From the NCBI GenBank assembly GCA_050084985.1, contig JBITNC010000001.1, forward strand, positions 69,874,001 to 69,938,000: 64,000 bases of DNA, in the 5' to 3' direction. The notes under the pieces are model-generated. The model worked only from the letters and a program-made list of their open reading frames with translations. It had not been told where the DNA came from and searched no databases. How positions within the stretch are numbered: position 1 is the stretch's first letter; every line of letters begins with the position of its first letter. The stretch is from Nageia nagi. Its lineage: Eukaryota > Pinophyta. The position numbers and the translations under genes are program-made. Below are positions 1-11,779 of this stretch, in pieces.

Positions 1-1500
1 TCTATCAATTCTCTTTTTAGGAAGTAGCAAATATCATTTTAATGCATCATCTTTCAAACTATATGAGAATAATTTAGCAAGTAGATCTCTATCATGTATA
101 TATTCCATATCTTATTCTTGAAATTTTCTAACATGCATCTTAGGATCTTGTTAACCATCAAATTTTGTAAATTTAATACTCTTTTTTTGAGTAAGCACTT
201 TAAAAATAATTATATCTATTAAAGTTCTTTTCAAACAAAACAAGAAATCATCCTCATCATTAGTAAGAAGTTCCATTTCTAGCTTCTTTAGTTGTTGCTC
301 AGTTGAAGTGACCACAAGGGGTATTTGATTAAGAACATGAACTATTGGGGGTAGTGGAGGGGTTTGAGGTGGAATATTTTCTTCTCTAAGTTCATTCTCT
401 TTAATCATAGCAAACAAACATATTCTATTTATATTTTCTTATTCAATTTTGTCAACAAGTTTTACTACAAATTCTATTTGTTTATCAAAAGGATCCAAAT
501 GAAAAGAAGTAGTTTCTTATGTGTCATGAAGAATTTTAACTTTAATATTATTATCTTCTAATGTCCAATTAGGATGTTTCTTATAAGCATCATCAATGAT
601 CTTTGCAACTTATTTTCTTAACTTAGCATTAGGATTATCATCTTGTATGATGGCCTTACCTTTAGAAAATGTACCTCTTATGAAGTGATTAGGTTTTAAT
701 ATGAGGTGTTCATAATCATTATCTTCATTCTCCATACCACTATCTTCAAAAACTTCTTCAATTGGAGGTTCTATGATATTAGCATTTACCTCAAGATGAG
801 CTTCCTCCTCAACCTCATTCACACCATTAGCAACATGTTCATAGGAAGATACTCTATTACTAATATCTATATTAATGGAAGAACCATCCATCATATGGAT
901 CCTACATTCTCATATGAAAAAACTATCTAATGATTTTGAGGCTACAAAGTTTTCCCCTAAGAGCTCATAATTTATTAGAATATCAATAATAGTTTCAACA
1001 TTATGAGTAAGAAAATATTATAACCTTTTTCTATTAGATAACACTTCATGTATAGATCTAACATGAGTAGTAATTCTATCTAATTTAGGAATTTCATCAT
1101 TACTTTCATCAAAATTATTATCATGATTATTCAAAATTACACTTTAAAATTCATATTTATCAATATTAGGGACAAATCTATTAGGTGTTTCACTAATAAT
1201 ATCCATTTTCTTGCTAGAGCTTGTAGAATCAGTATCACTATGAGCATGAAGATGAGGTTCTTGTAGAGGTAGATTAGGATTATGCCTAACACTTCTTTAG
1301 ATATAATTTAAATGAACCTTACCTTTAAACACCCTAGGGTTTTCTACATTTAAATTTATATTTTGAATTTAGGTAGAATAAACCCTAATTTTATCATTTT
1401 CTCTAGCTATTATCTAAAAAGCATTAGGTAGAGGGATGAATAATAGCAAAAATGGATTCATGAATTTTCAAATAGATATCCTAGGTCAAAACTTGGGTGT
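1..1500 (-). pseudogene. Gag pseudogene of element A (Ty3-like), truncated by window edge
   Basis: Broken gag read on the minus strand from about 1500 down to 1. Readable pieces are 610-894 (acidic N-terminal part) and 151-417 (proline-rich linker ending DDFLFCLKRTLID and KFTKFDG). A further piece at 1-150 reads DPKMHVRKFQE and LAKLFSYSLKDDALK, the retrotransposon Gag core. The whole stretch matches, piece by piece and in the same order, the plus-strand gag of element C at 43240-45000 (DDFLFCLKHPLID, KFTKFYG, DPKMHVRKFQEQ, LAKLFSSRLKDD). Gag would form the virus-like particle in the cytoplasm. Stops include TAA at 112-114, where copy C has CAA, and TGA at 34-36, where copy C has TGG. The rest of the element lies left of the window. 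I am confident of the family and not of exact ends. Confidence 0.8.
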
Positions 1501-1523
1501 GTGAGAATGTTGAGTTCACAAAA

Positions 1524-2250
1524 TGTAGACCCAAAAATATGTAATTAATGAATAAATATATAAATAAATAAATGGTCTATGAATACAATGTTTATACTCA
1601 ATTATTAAATTCACAATAAATATACATAAAACATATAAACCTGATACATAGTGGGCCTATATCCAAATAGTGTACAATCCTCAAAATGGAACAATAACAA
1701 ATATTTGGAGGATTGGGATCAAAATTCAGATGAGCTCATAAGAAATGTTCATTAGAATTTTCACACAAGTTGTTCCCTAAAATATGGACCTCCTAATCAA
1801 CAAATCATAAGTTGTTGGAGGCATAGGAGAAGCATGCCATTGACTATGTGAACTTGAAGTTTTGTGTGGTACACAAAAGAGAGATTACAAAGCTTAGAGA
1901 GTATAACAAGTTCTCAGATAGATGGCATAAAGAGACATCATAAGTTTGATTTTTGGGAAAACCACCTTCAGAGAGATCTGATGGGGATGTCAATCTTCAC
2001 TTTCTATATTTATAACCTACAAGAAACAAAAATAGAGTGAAATTTGACATATAGAAACAACAATAATCTTTTCAATATTCAAGATAACTTAAAATATAGA
2101 CCATGGTATATGATATTGCATTAGTCCTTGAACATGGTATTGCAATATAATAACAATTTATTTTTCTTTATATATTATTTCAAATTAATCATTTAATGAG
2201 TCTAAATATGATTTATTAAATAAATAATAAATCATTTTGAGGTGTCTACA
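1524..2250 (-). mobile_element. 5' LTR of element A
   Basis: Read on the minus strand it begins TGTAGACACC and ends GGGTCTACA, a 7 bp terminal inverted pair with the TG...CA ends of an LTR. It aligns along its length with the two LTRs of element C: the AATGATTTATTATTTATTTAATAAATCATAT block near the start, the TGCAATACCATG block, and the DNA just inside the end (TTTTGTGAACTCAACATTCT here, TTTTGATGAACCTGATATTCT in C). The second LTR lies outside the window, so it is identified by homology and end structure. Confidence 0.8.
2005..2014 (-). promoter_or_regulatory. Putative TATA box in LTR A
   Basis: The minus strand reads TATAAATATA in the middle of the LTR, where the U3/R core promoter of a plant LTR element is expected. 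The call rests on motif and position only. Confidence 0.45.
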
Positions 2251-2264
2251 CTATCTTTGTTTGA

Positions 2265-2890
2265 TTGCCACAACTTTGGTGCAAAAGGATGGATTTAAGA
2301 AATATACTTAGATGTATAAAAAAAAGATTCTTGTACAATTTATCCCTCATCCATTGAACCTTCTGGTCATGATTTTTGTTTAATAAATACTTTTTAAAAA
2401 ATCTCCACAAAACAAAATGCTTCTATCACTTATAACATATGCTATTTATATATCATCTACTAGGTGGATCAATATGTGAACTTGTATGTCCATAAAAGCA
2501 ACATGCATATCCTTTTCAAAGATGTAGACAATTTTAGTAATTTCTCTATGCCATCTACATATTTCGCTCACATGTATCTCCTTTCTAGTTATCCACCTAT
2601 TGATAAAAATATATTATAATAAAATGTATGCAAAATTGATATATAGAAAATGTAGAAAATAAAAATAATTTAACACGTGCTATTTTCATATAGCAGTACA
2701 ATAAAATGAAATACCTTAGAAATATTGATAGTTGACCAACTACCCTTTTTAGATCTGGAGGTAAATTCTTACATCCACAAATTACAAGTGGAAAAATATG
2801 TTGTACATAAAGTTTTGTATTTTATAAGTATTATTAATTATTATATTTTGAAAACATGTATATTAATAGTAAAAAACTAATTATTTATAC

Positions 2891-2961
<71 letters not shown>

Positions 2962-4285
2962 CATGAGAATAACTTAAAGATATTATGGTAATCATGAGAT
3001 TTTAATCCTATTATTTTCCCATCAATAGTTAATGCTTTTCTTAGAGATGATCCATACTGAGTTGGTGTTTAATGTTTTTAATAACATTATGTACCATGTT
3101 CACTTCTTCTTTAGACATTATCCATGGTAAGTGAGAAGGTGCTCTTTTCATTTTATTTTATATCCATAAGGCATGCTTTATGTTGGTATCTCTTAAGTTA
3201 TTTCTTACATTAACAGTTTTAGAGTCTATGGTTGTTGTATACCGATACAAAGAAGATGCAACATTCTTTCACAATGTGCATAAGATACATTAAATGTGCC
3301 ATTAACAAGTGCTTCCAAGTATGGAAGTATATAACAGATTGATAATATTTTCATGCCTACAAAATATGTATAAAGTATATCATTAATTAATAAAGTAATG
3401 AAATTGGAATATTATATATGTGTTTTTTTTAATAATAACTAAACACAATGATATGTTTTGATAAAATTCATATTTAGGTAAATCATCTTCATGAACAATA
3501 AAATCATTTGGGTCTTCATGCCATTTTTCTTCATAAAACCTTCCCTAACATATGTCTTCAATTTGCTAATACTTTTAGAACCAATCATTAGAGTTGCATA
3601 ATTGGGAGTGGGGATGTAATTAAACTCACCATCAAACAATGATGACTTATGCCCATGAAATTCATGACCCATAGGAAAATATTTTCTATTTCTAAGGTAT
3701 TCCATTTTCTTCATCCACTTGAATACCTTGCTATGAAATTTTTTGCACTTCATAGGCAAGCATGATAACCTTATATCTAAAGGCATGCAAAAAAAACATT
3801 TAGGAAATCATGATCATAAAGTAAGAGAAAATTAAATATTTACAATGAGTTTGATTTTTTATAAAATGTATATGTAATAAAGGTTATACATAATACACTT
3901 AACTTAACAAATAGTAAATCTTGAAAAGTCATGTATAGTCTAATATAGTATGCCATATAGTGTGAATAACCTCTGTTAGATAGGTCTACTTATATCAATC
4001 ACACTATGAATTCCATTCATAATTGCATCAATTAATCAATCAATGGTTCAAGGTAGACATCCATATTTTTCATTTGATATTTTCTAAGAACTATAACAAT
4101 CAACATCAAATATTCTATTTTTATAGACATCCATGGAGGTAAGTTAAAGTTGACTATAACAATAGGCCATAATGAATAAGTAGATGATTGTATAAAAAAT
4201 TGATTAACATCATCAATTGCTAAACCTAATTTGAAACTCCTAGGTACATGTCAAAATTTATCTAGCCATGTATCCTGTATATGTT
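2265..4285 (-). pseudogene. CACTA (En/Spm) TNP2-type transposase pseudogene
   Basis: Minus-strand translation gives the landmarks of plant TNP2 transposases in the right order. YSLWPIVIVNFNLPPWMSIK is at about 4200-4130, NMDVYLEPLID near 4060, and RNRKYFPMGHEFHGHKSSLF, the usual GHRRFLP..H segment, near 3690. Near 3220-3000 come the SKEEVNMVHNVIKNIK and GLKSHDYHNI segments. PEGSMDEGQIVQESFFYTS near 2340 is the C-terminal DUF4218-like part (PEGSIAEGY in relatives). The family cuts and pastes CACTA elements in the nucleus. Only 3439-3786 is open; elsewhere there are stops, frameshifts and an AT microsatellite. No CACTA terminal repeats were located. The 5' LTR of element A begins at the end of this gene, so A may have inserted beside or into it. 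Confidence 0.72.
2893..2960. repeat. (AT)n microsatellite
   Basis: Uninterrupted alternating AT of about 68 bases, lying inside the CACTA transposase pseudogene and separating two of its homology blocks. Confidence 0.97.
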
Positions 4286-4850
4286 TTATTACTCTACTAT
4301 TTGCAAGAATGCACAACACATCATCTACTAGTAAAACTATAAGCTAGGTTTACCATATCTTGCCAACATACCATATAATGGTATATTGGAAGTGGTTATT
4401 ACAACTTTGCCTCCATCGTTAATAATATAACCCTTATCTAATTGATACAGGCTCTAGGGTCAATATGGAAAATAAAAGGCTTCTTAGGGCTAAGTATCAA
4501 CATGGTGACTAAATGTGTTCTTAAAGGGTGCAAGGATTATTTTTAGGTGAGTATTTAATGGATTTTCAAGAGTATCAACCCTCAATGATGTATCCAATGG
4601 AATGACTATCCATTGGTGTTTCCTAAAACAACTCTCATCTCCCTTATTTATAATCATTTGATGAAAAGGAACGACACCTATCCTAAGGGAATACTAACTT
4701 AGTGATAATTACAAGTGCAACCCACTCTATAGCTCAACAATTATGATAGTGGGAACTTAAGAAATTTAGAATCAGTGGTTGGTCATCACCTCCAACTCAT
4801 TGATGTTCATTTTAAAGGCATCATCCATATGCATCTATAAAATACAATAA
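4286..4850. other. Unassigned spacer
   Basis: No supported gene. It may hold the N-terminal end of the decayed CACTA transposase, but no segment could be recognised. Moderately mixed composition without obvious repeats. Confidence 0.4.
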
Positions 4851-5238
4851 CTATATTAACATTGTACTAACATTAACATGCATTAATATAGCATTAACAT
4901 CACATTAATATAACTTTAACATATCATTTATATCACATTAACAGAGCATTAACATCACATTAACACTAACATTGTATCAACATAGCATTAACATATCATT
5001 AACATCATATTAACATACCATTAACATCGCATTAATACTAACATAATATTAACACTAGAATCATAGTAACATATCATTAACATCACATTAACATTGCATT
5101 AACATTATCATATTAACATATCATTAACATAGCATTAACACTAACATCACATTAACATAGCATTAACATCTCATTAACATTAACATTGCATTAACACTAA
5201 CATTGTAATAGGATTAACATTTTAATTAAAATAATATT
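4851..5238. repeat. ATTAACAT-type minisatellite, left half
   Basis: Degenerate tandem array of ACATTAAC / CATAGCATTA / ACATCACATTA units, period about 6-12 bases. It stops exactly at the 5' LTR of element B and resumes after its 3' LTR (18795-19175), so this is one array split by the insertion. Confidence 0.9.
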
Positions 5239-5697
5239 TGTAGAAACTCAAAATAAACCCTACATCTAGTTTAACAACATATAAATAAATAAAATAAGTA
5301 TCTTTTTAACATATATCACATTAAAATAATCATAAATCTTTATGCAAGCCTCAAACAAGCTTGAAAACTCCATTATTAGATAGATCTCATCGAGTAGATG
5401 CAAAACGAGTGGTCATACAGCCCCTTTTCATTAAAAATGACCATTTGGTGATCATTTTAATATTATTATAAAAATTGTGGAAAAATTATTAACGATCCAG
5501 TACGGTCGTTGATCATCCTATAGGATCGTTGACGATCCCTGATTAATTCAAAGATAGATAATTCTAAGCCCATAATAGCCTAGCATGCATGATTTAGGAT
5601 TTTTTATGTGGATTTGGGATAAGAACACCTCAAAATTCATACAGGATGTTACCTTGAATTTTATGCCAGCAAGATAATGTATAACAAACATTTGAGC

Positions 5698-5708
5698 CTA
5701 TAAATATA
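5698..5708 (+). promoter_or_regulatory. TATA box in 5' LTR of B
   Basis: CTATAAATATA, conserved at the same place in the 3' LTR (17783-17793). It would direct Pol II initiation shortly downstream, near the 22 bp repeats. Inferred from motif and conservation. Confidence 0.55.
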
Positions 5709-5748
5709 AGCTCTGTATATGAACAAAGGGACCCAATTTTCATAAGCA

Positions 5749-5834
5749 AAGCTCTGCCAAGATCTAACCAAAAGCTCTACCAAGATCAGATCAGAAGCTC
5801 TGCTAAGATCAAACCAGAAGCTCTGCCATTAAGA
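5749..5834 (+). repeat. 22 bp tandem repeat in LTR B (about 4 copies)
   Basis: Units of the form AAGCTCTGCCAAGATCAAACCAG, the last one partial. The same array is at 17834-17919 in the 3' LTR. It lies just downstream of the TATA box, so it would be in the transcribed leader. Confidence 0.85.
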
Positions 5835-6394
5835 TTACTTAGAGGTTATATTGTTTTGAGTTTCCTTATTTTATCTTCTATTATTATATTACATTATAAT
5901 ATATATATATGTTGTATTTAATTATGTTTTGCATATGATATATCAGGTATGCTTTGATGTTTTGTTTATTTTTGTGTGTAGGGTCAATATAGGAAAAGAA
6001 CAATAGAAGTAAGCGCGAAGGAAAATAACCAGGACAAAATATAAAAATTTCAAAATTTGCAAAAGTTCACTATAGTGTCAGAAATCATCAATGATCCAGA
6101 CATCAGTCGATGGTGATTTATTAGATTGATGACAAAATCCAAAAAATTACAAAGTGCACTATAATAATGGAGATCATCAACGATTCATACATCGATCATT
6201 GCCGATCCATACATCGATCATTGCGATCCATACAAATCGATAATGATCCTTATTGTATTAAATTTCATTCAATATTTTCAAATATAATATCTACCTTATT
6301 ATTGATGTGTAATGTTGAATGTGTTCTAATTTATTATGTTGAATGATTAATTTGGCTAAATTAAGTTTTAGATGCACAATTTAATATACACAAT

Positions 6395-6412
6395 CTGGCA
6401 CTAGAAGGAGGG
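6395..6412 (+). other. Putative primer binding site of element B
   Basis: Two bases after the 5' LTR the sequence reads CTGGCACTAGAAGGAGGG. A TGG start directly inside the 5' LTR is where a tRNA primes minus-strand DNA synthesis. It resembles the TGGCGCC-type sites of plant Ty3 elements, but I could not assign the tRNA. Confidence 0.5.
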
Positions 6413-6839
6413 CCCCTTGCATGCATTCAGAGAATCAGAATGAAAATAGGCTTGAGTTTCTTTTGTTTTGATCATATTTTGATTCTATCTACATCTTGTG
6501 GAACTATAAACTAACTTAATCTATTTCATCTGTTGTTTATTTTTGTTTCTTATTTTTTCTCGGATCGACCACGATCGAACCATAATCACCAATGATCTCT
6601 GTAAAATTATCAACAATCTCTGTAAAATTGCTAATGATCTCTGTCAAAATTGGTATGCTTTATAATATGTTGTAAATATAAGAAAGCATAAGTAGGCATC
6701 TAAAATGATAGTTGTTAAAATTTGATTATGATTGCTTTACCTAGAGTGCATATAGGAGTGGGTAGTAAAAATTTTTAAAATGCTTTATTTAATATATGAG
6801 CGATATTTGTTTATTTTCTTGGGTTAAGGGTATGTACAC

Positions 6840-7510
6840 ATTAATACTTTTTATCTCATCTACTTATGCTCTCCCTTTGCGCTTTATACGATCTAAGTGA
6901 CCAGAATAGACTTGATAAGAAGGAATAATTAAATTTATCTTTTCTTTCACACTATTATTAATTTGGTTAATATATCACACATAATGACCTCTTACCAAGT
7001 CTGCCCTTACCACTCCAATGGAGGTCGAAGGGATATGTGACTAGTAAGAGAAGGTAATTTACCACACTTAATACTTCCACTATTGGAAGGAGTAAATGAA
7101 TCACACTAAATGGAATGAACTTAAGAAAAATAAATCAAGTTTTTGGGTAGTATAAATCATATTAAAAGGTTAATGAATTGGATGGATTCGAATACACTAA
7201 GTACTTTCACTTAACAAAGTATGCTCTCACTTTTGCGCTTCAAGCGATCTTAAGTGATCAGAAATAAGTTAAGTGAAAGAGGTAAAATTTATTCACATCT
7301 TATTTGGAAATATACTTCACATTAACACTCTTAAAGATGTCTGCCCTTACCACTCCATTGGAGGTCGAAGGGATTTGTGACTCTTGGAGGAGTAATTGAA
7401 CCTCACTTAACTAATTCATCTACACTTAATGACTTCTTACCAAGTTTGCTCTTACCACTCCATTGGAGGTCGAAGAGATATGTGACTAGTAAGAAGAGGG
7501 AATTTATCAC
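6840..7510 (+). repeat. Diverged direct repeats in the leader of element B
   Basis: A block reading CTGCCCTTACCACTCCAATGGAGGTCGAAGGGATATGTGAC occurs three times, near 6999, 7339 and 7447. A second block, GCTCTCCCTTTGCGCTTTATACGATCTAAGTGA, occurs near 6868 and 7230. CTCCAATGGAG is itself palindromic. No coding sequence is visible. A structured packaging or translation leader is possible but unproven. Confidence 0.8.
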
Positions 7511-8468
7511 ACATAATACTTCCATAGCTGGAAGGGGTTAATGAATGTCATTAAGAGGTTGGATAATGAATCACATTATAATTAAAAAAAAAAAAAAAAA
7601 GAACAACGGGGTTTATTAAGGTCAAACTCCACTAAAAATTAACTTTTGATTGTATCACATTGAGATAAGATAAGTAAATGGACATGAATGTTTGGGAGGG
7701 TAGTATGCATAAGTGTATTTTTACTTGTTTAAATGCATTTCATAAGGCCTTAAAGAAATAATTGAACATTAACGAGTTGGATGTTATTACCAATCATTAA
7801 TTCTTACTTCTTGGAACCCACCAACATAACATACTTGAAACCATAGAGCAAGTTACACTTGGAAGTGATGACCAAGGTGACTTTTCCATAGGTAGGAGTC
7901 AAAAAAGAGACTCATCTAGAACCAAGCCAAAAGCCATAGAGACTTGTAAACATTAATTAGGATTACCCAACTGACCTTGTTTAACACTTGACTAGTCAAA
8001 ACAAACTAGGAAAATTAAAAGGATTAAAAATGAACAACTCATATCGTTCATTTAACTCAAACATTAAAAATATGTGAAAAAGTTAAAAAAGATAATCACA
8101 TCATTAAAAGTAAGTTTGCATATAGGATGTTTGTGCATTAAATTGTTTTCTCGAAAACATAATATAAAAGATAAAAATAGATTTTCTTTTTTATGATGTT
8201 TGTTTATAATATTTAAAAAAAAAAAATTTACTTAATCGATTCATTAAATCATTTTGACACTTAATTAACATATATTGATATATTTTTGTTATATGCAAAT
8301 TCAATATGTCCTACAAACTAATAGGATTAAAAACTAATAAAACATTTTTTGAATTTTATCATCATGAGGTTCATCTTAGATGCACTTCTGAATTATATTC
8401 CATTTCCAATCCAAGTGAAATCCAAAAAATGAGAAAATTGGTTACCTCTTGCTAAACACCCTTTGGAA

Positions 8469-9479
8469 ATGCATCCTACTTCTTTGAAGGTTGCAAAAAA
8501 TGATCTTCACATCGACATTGAGAAGCTTCTAGCATATTTAGCAGAGCTAGAACAATGTTTTATCTCCCTTCTTCAACCTTCAAAGAACCTCATTAGATTT
8601 TACGAAAAGTTAGGATATGGTTCATCTATTCCTTCATCCTCATCATGGGAAGAGTTTGATATTGAAAACCATAAACTTGACATACAAATTGAAAATTCTT
8701 TAACACATCATGTCAAGTTCAAAGCTGATTGTGCATCTCCTTTTGAGACTATCGAACCTAATGAATCCAGTCTATTAAGGGATGAATCGAGTATTAATGC
8801 CAAAGGCCTTGATGCAATATCCTATGCTAAATCATATGACCTCCTAGAGTTAGATACCTTGATGTCTTCACCCCAACCTTGGGATGAATATGATATTAAA
8901 GAAGAGGAGCTTGACATGAATCTTGAGGACCTTTTAGAACATTCCTCAGAATTGCAATTTCATTCTCCTCACCTTCTTGAGGCTACAAGACCTTCTATTG
9001 ATTCCCATGAATCTCATGATATTCTTGAGTTCAAGGATGAAAATTGTTCACTCTCATCATAGGTAGAAATTAAAGAGCCTCACATAAGAATTAAAAAATC
9101 CATAGATTGTATTATTGAATCTCAAGAATTTCAATCACAAAGAAATGAAAAATATAAAAATAAAATTTCCAAAGCTAACACACATGAGCTTAGGAATGAA
9201 CATCCATGTGGGGAAACAACACATCATGATAATGATACAAATTTTTATGAGGATGAATGTTGTTCGAACCCACTAAAAATACCTTCAAAATATCAAACTA
9301 GCTTGATGAAAAATTGGGAATGTGATAAAGAAGATAGCCCTATAACAAATAAATTACTTAGGAATATTTTCCATGATGAAAAAGCTAAGAATATTTTGCA
9401 AAGGGAATCCCATAAAAAACAACAAGCATGTTCTTCTTATGATCAACATGATAAAACCTTCAATGAGTTTTTCAAATAA
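8469..9479 (+). pseudogene. Leader ORF of element B, one in-frame stop; function unknown
   Basis: Open frame from ATG at 8469 (a TTG at 8463 is in frame upstream but less likely). It is broken once, by TAG at 9060-9062, and then runs in the same frame to TAA at 9477-9479, about 336 codons in all. A single CAG to TAG change would explain the break. The protein is acidic and carries an imperfect internal repeat: SSWEEFDIENHKLDIQIENSL at about residues 57-77, and PQPWDEYDIKEEELDMNLEDLL at about residues 136-157. I see no enzyme motif, signal peptide or membrane segment. It lies between the LTR leader and gag, where some large plant Ty3 elements of the Ogre/Tat group carry an extra ORF; whether it is related to those is unknown. 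Confidence 0.65.
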
Positions 9480-9618
9480 ATGAGACAAGAAGAGATAAGA
9501 CAAGCATGATGTAAAAACTTATGCAAACCAAAAGAGTCAAGCTTGGGCGCAATTATCATCACCACTTAATTACCAAGTATGGAGATATCAAGACTCTTAC
9601 TCTAATCAACAAAGAGAA

Positions 9619-10203
9619 TTGCCTCTTAAGAGCTTACATTATCAACCTCAAAGCCCTTCTTCACAAGCTAGGATAACTAACCCCACCTATCAAAAAACAC
9701 CTCATAGGGCTAAGTCTTGTATGGAAGATTTTGATAGAATGACCTTGTATTTAGTAAGAACCTCACAAATAATGCCTCAATGTAAGATCTTAAACAAATT
9801 ATTCTATGATCCTTACTCCTATGAGAAAACCTTATCGTAAGAAAAACATAAAAAAACTTTAGCTAAACAATTCAAGGTAGGAGAGATACCCTCTTTTGCA
9901 GAGTTGGAGGCAAAGAGAAAACACATAGAGAGAGATTGTGAAGAAACTATAAAATTTAGTAAAAGATATGAAGAGGTTAAACATAAGTTAAAAGAGGAAG
10001 CCAAACTTAAAGAAAATAATATAGAACTCAAAGAAAAAGAAAAGCAAGAGCTTGACAAACAACAACAAATTTTTGATAAGGTAAAACAAGAAGTTCAAGA
10101 TAGTTGGTTACTTCATAAGAAGTCTCAACAAAATAAAGTACAACCATCTAAAACTCTTATAAATCCAATGCAAGGGCATAATTTACCTTCTAATCTTCCA
10201 TAA
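9619..10203 (+). pseudogene. Gag N-terminal region of element B (coiled coil)
   Basis: One frame broken by a single TAA at 9838-9840. The first part is basic and Pro/Ser-rich. The second part (9841-10203) is a strongly charged helix rich in Lys, Glu and Gln, with segments such as RKHIERDCEETIKF and LKEEAKLKENNIELKEKEKQ, predicted here as a coiled coil from its heptad-like pattern. It directly precedes the conserved Gag core, so it is most likely the Gag assembly region. The earlier stretch 9480-9618 is probably part of the same gene but is broken. Confidence 0.6.
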
Positions 10204-10262
10204 TTACCATCTTCATCATTGTTGTCAAGATCTCTTTTGATGATGAATCTTATAATTCAAAC

Positions 10263-11268
10263 TTGAAGTCAGAAAGAAACACCAATCATAGAAGATACCG
10301 AAAACATCCTCAGGGTAGTTGGATAGATAATAAATTAGAGGATTTCATGAATAAAGAAATGAACATATCAGGGTTCAAGAAGTTGACATATAACAATATT
10401 TGCAATGAACCCATCCATCCAAGTGTCCCTAAGAAGAAATTACCTTACAACTTTGAAATACCTAAGATAATTCCTTTACAGGAAATAAGGATCCTAAGGA
10501 ACATTTAAGATGGTTTAAATTTTCAAATTACATAATTTCTAATGATGAGGTATTGATGATACGTTTGTTCCCCATGATGCTTGCAGCCCAAGCCCTGGAA
10601 TGGTATAATAATTGCCATGACCTAGTATTTATTCATTTTCCCAATTGGCAAACTTGTTCTTACAACATTTTAGGATTTATATCAAAGAGGAATCTTTTAT
10701 TAGGGATCTTGTAGAACTAAAACAATCTCAGAATGAATCAATTGTTGACTTTGTTTCATGATGGAAGGATATACTCTATGGCATGCCCTATACCTTACCT
10801 CAGGAGGAGTTACTTATATTATTCAGTCAAAATTGTTTAAGGCCTATAGCTAGTATATTACAAATCCAACGATATAATACTCTCGAAGAAGTTATTGCTC
10901 AAGAAGTTATAATTGAGAAGGTCAAGATTGAATATGGTGAAATAAAAATTATGAGAAAAGAAAAATATAACAAAAATGAGTATTGTAATTATCACCATCA
11001 AAGAGGTCATAGTACGAAAAATTATCTAGCATTGAGAAATAGAACTCAAAATTCAATCAAAGATAATAACTTGGAAGTTGAAGACCATACTTCTATTTTA
11101 GATCAAAATTTAAAAAATTATCAAGACTCACTTCCTTCATATCAAGTAAATACAGTATCTATTATACCTAATTATAGTCAAGTGACACCCACCTGGAATC
11201 CAAGTAATCAACCTATTATAAGAATAGTTGGAGTTGATACTGGAACTCAAAACATACAAGAAAAATAA
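10263..11268 (+). pseudogene. gag: Gag core and zinc knuckle of element B, frameshifted
   Basis: The retrotransposon Gag domain is clear across three frames. DPKEHLRWFKFSNYII followed by RLFPMMLAAQALEWYNN lies at about 10490-10610. After a frameshift near 10630 come IRDLVELKQSQNESIVDFVS and WKDILYGMPYTLPQEELL, interrupted by TGA at 10759-10761 where SRWKD is expected (CGA to TGA). From 10783 the frame is open and ends in a zinc-binding motif, YCNYHHQRGHSTKNY. Its last ligand, normally Cys, is Tyr. Gag would form the particle and bind RNA in the cytoplasm. The protein is inactive as written. Confidence 0.85.
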
Positions 11269-11298
11269 ATTGATATATCATATAATCAAAAATCCAAA

Positions 11299-11756
11299 AT
11301 GCAAGTTCCTCCATTGATACATCAACCTATAATTTCTTTTTATGACCATGAGAGACAACCAAACAAGGGACCTCAAGGGTTAGATCCACCTCTCCATGTC
11401 ATCGGTAAAGTAAATGGTAAAATTGTTAAGAGGATATTAATAGATGAAGGGTCAGATGTCAATATCATATCTACATTGGCATATCACAAATTGAATCTTT
11501 GTTCTCTCATATTTCTTTACCATCATTACAAATAAAAGCATTTAATAATGCCTTATGTTCAATAATAGGGTCGATAGTGTTACCCATCACCATTGGATGT
11601 AAGATGATACAAACATCATTATATATCATCGAAGGAAACATTGAACAATATAATATTCTTTTAGGTAGACCATGGATTCAAGGAATGGAATGTGTCCCAT
11701 CTACATTTCATGGTTGTCTAAAATACATTCATGAGGGAGTACTCCATTGTGTATGA
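11299..11756 (+). pseudogene. Retropepsin-like protease of element B, frameshifted
   Basis: Aspartic protease domain of Ty3 type. PLHVIGKVNGKIVKRILIDE lies at about 11389-11448, with the active-site region reading LIDEGSDVNII. The second half, after a frameshift near 11500, contains YNILLGRPWIQ near 11650, the conserved C-terminal signature of this family. The catalytic D-S/T-G triplet reads DEG, so both the frameshift and the substitution argue against activity. Its normal role is to cut Gag-Pol inside the particle. It sits directly downstream of the Gag zinc motif, as usual. Confidence 0.82.
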
Positions 11757-11779
11757 AGAGATGAAAATCCATACTCACA

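Larger units (their letters stand above)
5239..6392 (+). mobile_element. 5' LTR of element B
   Basis: 1154 bp with TG...CA ends. Nearly the same sequence is present at 17323-18794. It contains a TATA box, a 22 bp tandem repeat, and clusters of GATCGTTGACGATC-like palindromic motifs (5490-5540, 6090-6250). It lacks the roughly 310 bp insertion seen in the 3' LTR. Confidence 0.93.

Noticed and set aside
4851-5238. CRISPR array
   Set aside because: No constant repeat with unique spacers; it is a short-period degenerate minisatellite in plant DNA.
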